Shown: one piece after another, positions 5,950 to 8,679 of the stretch
Layout: each line of letters begins with the position of its first letter
Position numbering within the stretch: the first letter of the stretch is position 1
Source: an uncultured Pseudorhodoferax sp.
GTDB lineage: Bacteria > Pseudomonadota > Gammaproteobacteria > Burkholderiales > Burkholderiaceae
Length of the DNA: 8,679 nt
Assembly: GCA_913776795.1 (NCBI GenBank)
Contig: CAJYRH010000110.1
Location: 1-8,679, forward strand
Direction: 5' to 3'
Notes under the pieces: generated by a model
The model's input: the letters and a program-made list of their open reading frames with translations, nothing else
Database searches by the model: none
Told to the model about the DNA's origin: nothing
Translations under genes and position numbers: made by a program

Positions 5950-6681
5950 TCAGCCACCGGGCAGTTCGGTGAACAAGCGGCCCCAGCCCTGCACGCGGCG
6001 CGTGTCCACGCCGGCCAGGCGCAGCGACTTCCAGACCGCCGTGGCGATGGTGTCGTAGACCGGGATGTCCAGTTCGGCCTCCAGGGCCGGCACGAGCTGC
6101 GCAGCACGCAGATTGGTGCAGAAGGTGGTGATGCACTGCGGCTGCGCAGCCGCGAGTGCACGGGCCATGGCCTCGATCTGCTGGGGCGTGACCTCGGCGA
6201 AGTCGAAGTTGACCTTGCGTTCCAGGTGCTGCTCGGCCACGCAGTCGTAGCCGCTCGCCCGGTAGTTGGCCACGATGCGCTGCTGCACGTCGCCCAGGTA
6301 GGGCGTGGCCAGGCCGAAGCGCGTGCGCCCGGAGCGCTGCATGGCCTCGTTGAGCGCCAGCACCGAGGTGCAGGCCGGGATGCCGGTCTCTGCGGTGATG
6401 CGCGCGCACAGCGCCTCGTCGGTGTCGAAGCCGAGCCAGCCCGACGAGGTGCCGTTCCACGCGATCACGTCCACGCGCGCATCGGCCAGCAGCCGCGCGG
6501 CCTGCAGGATCGGCTCCATGTCGAACTGGCCCAGCGCCTGCGCGCTGAGCGAGATCTCCGTCACGCGAAAGCGCGCGAAATGCGCCGACACCTCGGGCAG
6601 CCCCGCGAGCATGGCCGCCGTGAGCGGCTCCAGCGCGGTGTTGGACGAGGGCGTCAGCATGCCCAGCAGAATTCTTTTCAT
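5950..6681 (-). CDS. Asp/Glu racemase superfamily enzyme, maleate isomerase / arylmalonate decarboxylase branch
   Basis: The 243-residue cytosolic protein has the two-lobed pattern of this superfamily. Seen: GMLTPSSNTALEP at 7-19 (the PSSN motif of maleate isomerases and relatives), VIAWNGTSSGW at 72-82, ATPYLGDVQQRI at 125-136, TTFCTNL at 185-191, and GWGRLF near the end. Racemases and maleate isomerases use two cysteines. Here the first position is G77 and only C188 remains. That matches the Gly74/Cys188 arrangement known from Bordetella arylmalonate decarboxylase, and the C-terminal GWGRLF resembles its GYGRLF. It may therefore be a cofactor-free decarboxylase or isomerase of a small dicarboxylic acid, rather than an amino-acid racemase; this is inference. 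The Shine-Dalgarno sequence is weak (GGA). It lies 190 bases after the PotD-type gene and 61 bases before the regulator. Confidence 0.86.
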   Translation of the reverse strand: MKRILLGMLTPSSNTALEPLTAAMLAGLPEVSAHFARFRVTEISLSAQALGQFDMEPILQAARLLADARVDVIAWNGTSSGWLGFDTDEALCARITAETGIPACTSVLALNEAMQRSGRTRFGLATPYLGDVQQRIVANYRASGYDCVAEQHLERKVNFDFAEVTPQQIEAMARALAAAQPQCITTFCTNLRAAQLVPALEAELDIPVYDTIATAVWKSLRLAGVDTRRVQGWGRLFTELPGG

Positions 6682-6777
6682 GTCAATGATCCATCGCGCT
6701 GCGCGCCGCCGGCATCGGCAGCAGTCGGCTCGCGAGCAGCGGTACCCAAGGCCGCGGAGCAGGCCGTGCCAGCAGAC

Positions 6778-6854
6778 GCCGCGGAACGGGCTCTGCCCGG
6801 CCGCTGGCGGCGCCCCTGGAGGGGGATGGGCTGGCTACACGCAGTGAGCCAGCC
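6778..6854. repeat. REP-like GC-rich mosaic of hairpins between the PotD-type and racemase-like genes
   Basis: Several perfect dyads are packed here: GCCGC/GCGGC (6778-6782 with 6807-6811) enclosing CGGGC-TCT-GCCCG (6787-6799); CCCCT-GG-AGGGG (6813-6824); and GGCTGGCT/AGCCAGCC (6829-6836 with 6847-6854), whose loop can also pair CAC with GTG. No T-run follows on either strand, so this is not a classic intrinsic terminator. It resembles the dispersed intergenic hairpin mosaics common in Comamonadaceae, from memory and unchecked. It could limit or protect mRNA between the binding-protein gene and the enzyme gene. The rest of the 190-base gap (6682-6777) shows only a small GCTCGCGAGC palindrome (6728-6737). 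Confidence 0.5.
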
Positions 6855-6871
6855 AAACGGGGTGGGCTCGG

Positions 6872-7921
6872 TCAGACCTTGACCTCCCGGTTGAAGCGGT
6901 CGATGTACTCGCCGCGGCGCGGGTTCAGCTTGGCCCAGTCCACGCCGTTCATGGCCTCGATCTCGGCCACGTTCTTGGCGTAGGCCTGCAGGCCGGCGCT
7001 GAACTGCGCCTTGCTGCTGACCGGCGCGACGAAGTAGGGCGCGGCAGCCATCTGCGTCTGCACCTCGGGGCTCAGCGCGGCGTTGATGTAGGCCGCGGCG
7101 AGGTCCGGGTTCTTGGTGTTCTTGACGATGTGCATCACGCTCTTGATGTGGATCCAGCCGGTCTCGGGCCGGGCCAGCGCCACCGGCACGCCCTTGCCCT
7201 GCAGGTCGCCCACGTTGTTGTTGTAGTGCACCGAGATGTCGATCTGGCCCTGCTGGAACAGCGTGGCCAGCGACCCCGGGTTGCTGGCCACGGCGCTCAC
7301 GTTGGGCAGCAGCTTCTTGACGAACTGGAAGGCGGGCTCGAGGTTCTCCTCGCTGCCGCCGTTCAGGCGCGCGATCTCCACCATCCAGGCCGACATCAGC
7401 GTGGAGCCCATGCCGGCCAGGCCCACGCGGCCCTTGTACTCGGGCTTGAGCAGGTCGTTCCAGTTCTTGGGCGGGTTCTTGATCTTCTCGGTGTTGTAGG
7501 CGATGCCGATGATCTGGCCCGACACGAACACACCGAGGCCGCGCGGGTCCACGAGCTTGGGCGGCACGTCCTTGAGGTTGGGCATCTTGTCGGTCAGGAT
7601 CTTCTCGAAGATGTCCTGCGACAGCGCAGCGAGGTACGGGCCTTCGTCCAGGATGACCACGTCGTAGGGCGGGTTGGCCTTGGACGCGACGATCTTGGAG
7701 ACCGTGTCCACCGCCAGCGAGGAGACCAGGCTGGTCGATGCGCCCGTCGCCTTGGCGAACGCCGGCAGCAGGATGCTGCGGTGGGCCGACTCCCACGCCC
7801 CCGGGTAGGTGGTGGCCGAGATGGTCTTGGACTGTGCGTGCGCCAGGCTGGCGTGCAGCGGCAGCTGGGTGGCACCGAGACCGGCGGCGGCCTGCAGCAA
7901 GGTGCGGCGGGACAGGGACAT
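6872..7921 (-). CDS. PotD-type periplasmic solute-binding protein with a twin-arginine signal
   Basis: The 349-residue protein resembles substrate receptors of the Fe3+/spermidine/putrescine-type ABC importers. It starts MSLSRRTLLQ: S4-R5-R6-T-L-L is a twin-arginine motif, followed by a mildly hydrophobic stretch and AHA at 27-29 as the likely cleavage site. This suggests export of a folded protein. Family-like features are TYPGAWESAHRSILLPAFAKATG at 38-60, PYDVVILDEGPYLAAL at 85-100, GIAYNTEKIKNPPKNWNDLLKPEYKGRV at 139-166, and NPDLAAAYINAALSPEVQTQMA at 271-292. ATG 7921 has AAGGAG eight bases upstream. An in-frame ATG at 8053 would add 44 residues without conserved character. A divergent ATPase of the matching type starts at 8212. 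The permeases expected for this system are not in the window. The ligand is unknown; polyamines are only one option among many for this family. Confidence 0.9.
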   Translation of the reverse strand: MSLSRRTLLQAAAGLGATQLPLHASLAHAQSKTISATTYPGAWESAHRSILLPAFAKATGASTSLVSSLAVDTVSKIVASKANPPYDVVILDEGPYLAALSQDIFEKILTDKMPNLKDVPPKLVDPRGLGVFVSGQIIGIAYNTEKIKNPPKNWNDLLKPEYKGRVGLAGMGSTLMSAWMVEIARLNGGSEENLEPAFQFVKKLLPNVSAVASNPGSLATLFQQGQIDISVHYNNNVGDLQGKGVPVALARPETGWIHIKSVMHIVKNTKNPDLAAAYINAALSPEVQTQMAAAPYFVAPVSSKAQFSAGLQAYAKNVAEIEAMNGVDWAKLNPRRGEYIDRFNREVKV

Positions 7922-8045
7922 GGGGGGGACTCCTTGGGTTGCGGGGGCGGCCCGATGGCGGGACTGCCCCTGCCAGCGCAAGCTTTGTGCCATGGCCTGT
8001 ATCCAGGGCCGTGCCTGCGGTTGCCTCCCAAGCCGGTGCGGCGCC

Positions 8046-8062
8046 TGCGCCAATGTGGCGCA
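8046..8062. repeat. Inverted repeat in the PotD-type gene leader
   Basis: TGCGCCA and TGGCGCA are perfect 7-base arms around ATG. The repeat lies about 125 bases upstream of the binding-protein start, inside the 290-base gap between the divergent genes. It could be an operator or a leader hairpin. Nothing else distinctive is seen between it and the Shine-Dalgarno sequence at 7930-7935. Confidence 0.35.
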
Positions 8063-8095
8063 TCGCGCACCATGTTGTGCTCAATGATCGGAAAG

Positions 8096-8110
8096 ATTGT
8101 GTCCAATTTG
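8096..8110. promoter_or_regulatory. Variant GntR/FCD operator in the divergent promoter region (site D)
   Basis: ATTGTGTCCAATTTG matches sites A and B at 12 of 14 positions (core TTGTGTCCAA, 8097-8106, one change) and has ATTG/CAAT symmetry. It lies 175 bases upstream of the PotD-type gene and 105 bases upstream of the divergent ATPase gene, so one protein bound here could act on both. On the minus strand it includes CACAAT (8101-8096), a weak -10-like element. Flanking TGCTCAA (8078-8084) and TTGAGCA (8108-8114) form a second, wider dyad. Confidence 0.45.
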
Positions 8111-8211
8111 AGCATTGTTTGTGGCCATCCAGCGGGCCGCTACGTGGCACGCTTCTTGAGTCGCAGCAGCGACGCGGCGCACCCCGGTGCCGCCCCCAAC
8201 CAGGCCACCGC

Positions 8212-8603
8212 ATGCAAGCTTCCGATCGAACCGCCGGCGTCGGCGTCGTGCTCGATGAGATCCACCATCGCTATGCCGGCTCCACGGCGGTGGAGTCCGT
8301 GTCACTGGACATCCCTGCCGGCGAACTCGTCGCGCTGCTGGGCCCCAGCGGTTGCGGCAAGACCACGCTGCTGCGCATCGTGTCCGGCCTGTTGCGCCAG
8401 AGCGGCGGCCATGTGCGCATCGGCGGCGAGATCGTCGATGCGCTGCCGACCAACGAGCGCGGCGCCGGCATCGTGTTCCAGAACTACGCGCTGTTCCCGC
8501 ACATGACGGTGGCCGACAACGTGGGCTACGGCCTGCGCGCGCGCGGCGTGGCCGCCGCCGAGGCACGCGCCACGGCGGCGCAGATGCTGGCGATGGTGCG
8601 CAT
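8212..8603 (+). CDS. PotA/FbpC-type ABC transporter ATP-binding protein, N-terminal part only, broken at about 8603
   Basis: From ATG 8212 the plus strand encodes about 130 residues of an importer ATPase: Walker A G44-PSGCGK-T51, GIVFQNYALFPHMTVADNVGYGL at 86-108 with Q-loop Q90, then an alanine-rich helix ending MLAMVRM. This FQNYALFPHMTV form belongs to the spermidine/iron/2-aminoethylphosphonate-type ATPases and fits the neighbouring PotD-type receptor. The signature motif, Walker B and switch histidine are absent. Where LSGGQ should come, the sequence from 8604 becomes the reverse complement of the gene's own 8458-8533. The frame stays open to the window end, but those about 25 codons (AVAHVVGHRH...) are antisense of the gene itself and are not protein homologous to the family. 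No good Shine-Dalgarno sequence precedes the ATG. Full-length relatives run about 340-370 residues. Confidence 0.85.
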
Positions 8604-8679
8604 GGCCGTAGCCCACGTTGTCGGCCACCGTCATGTGCGGGAACAGCGCGTAGTTCTGGAACACGATGCCGGCGCCGCG
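8458..8679. repeat. 76-bp perfect inverted duplication at the window end (8458-8533 / 8604-8679)
   Basis: Bases 8604-8679 are the exact reverse complement of 8458-8533, with a 70-base spacer (8534-8603). The copy runs to the very last base of the window and interrupts the ATPase gene. A perfect copy with no divergence, ending at the sequence end and reversing a coding region, is the usual signature of a fold-back chimera or assembly error at a contig end. A real recent inverted duplication is less likely but possible. The true sequence to the right of 8603 should be treated as unknown. Confidence 0.95.

Noticed and set aside
5889..6161. 91-residue N-terminal extension of the GntR regulator
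   Set aside because: It overlaps the racemase-like gene in another frame and is Arg/Ser/Pro-rich; the winged helix begins soon after 5888.
6829..6854. Stem-loop as a rho-independent terminator of the PotD-type gene
   Set aside because: The stem is strong, but no run of T follows on the transcribed side; kept as a REP-like repeat instead.
7130..8506. Plus-strand open frame antisense to the PotD-type gene and running into the divergent ATPase
   Set aside because: Wrong frame for the ATPase motifs and antisense to a well-supported receptor; composition is that of a shadow frame.
8604..8679. Open frame continuing the ATPase to the end of the window
   Set aside because: These bases are the reverse complement of the gene's own Q-loop region, so their translation is antisense and not part of an ATPase.

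Overview
The window looks like chromosomal DNA of a high-GC betaproteobacterium, most likely Burkholderiales and probably Comamonadaceae (Variovorax/Acidovorax-like). This rests on the GC-rich codon usage, the gene families present and a GC-rich hairpin mosaic between genes. It is inference, because no marker gene is present.

Seven genes lie on the minus strand and one on the plus strand. In transcription order from the right, the minus-strand genes are: a Tat-exported PotD-type solute-binding protein (7921-6872); an Asp/Glu-racemase superfamily enzyme of the maleate isomerase / arylmalonate decarboxylase branch (6681-5950); a GntR regulator with an FCD domain (5888-5151); a TRZ/ATZ-type metal-dependent amidohydrolase (5045-3687); and a tight operon of NitT/TauT-type solute-binding protein, permease and ATPase (3481-879). 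The ATPase gene is coupled by a TGATG overlap to an extended SDR epimerase/dehydratase that runs off the left edge (879-1). Divergent from the PotD-type protein, a PotA/FbpC-type ATPase starts at 8212 on the plus strand. It is broken at about 8603, where the last 76 bases of the window become an exact reverse complement of an earlier part of the same gene.

The arrangement reads as an uncharacterised uptake-and-catabolism locus: two ABC importers of different families, a hydrolase or deaminase for a cyclic amide or N-heterocycle, an enzyme suited to a small dicarboxylate-like product, and one ligand-responsive regulator. What ties the parts together is a recurring AT-rich near-palindrome, TTGTATCCAA, in three gene-start regions (four sites: 3552, 3657 on the opposite strand, 5077 and a variant at 8097). 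I propose it as the operator of the GntR/FCD protein. The substrate cannot be named from sequence alone.

Intergenic stretches are short (at most 290 bases) and hold the operator candidates, a 10-bp-arm hairpin abutting the amidohydrolase start codon, two further small palindromes, and a REP-like hairpin region at 6778-6854. I saw no tRNA, rRNA, CRISPR array, insertion sequence or phage gene.
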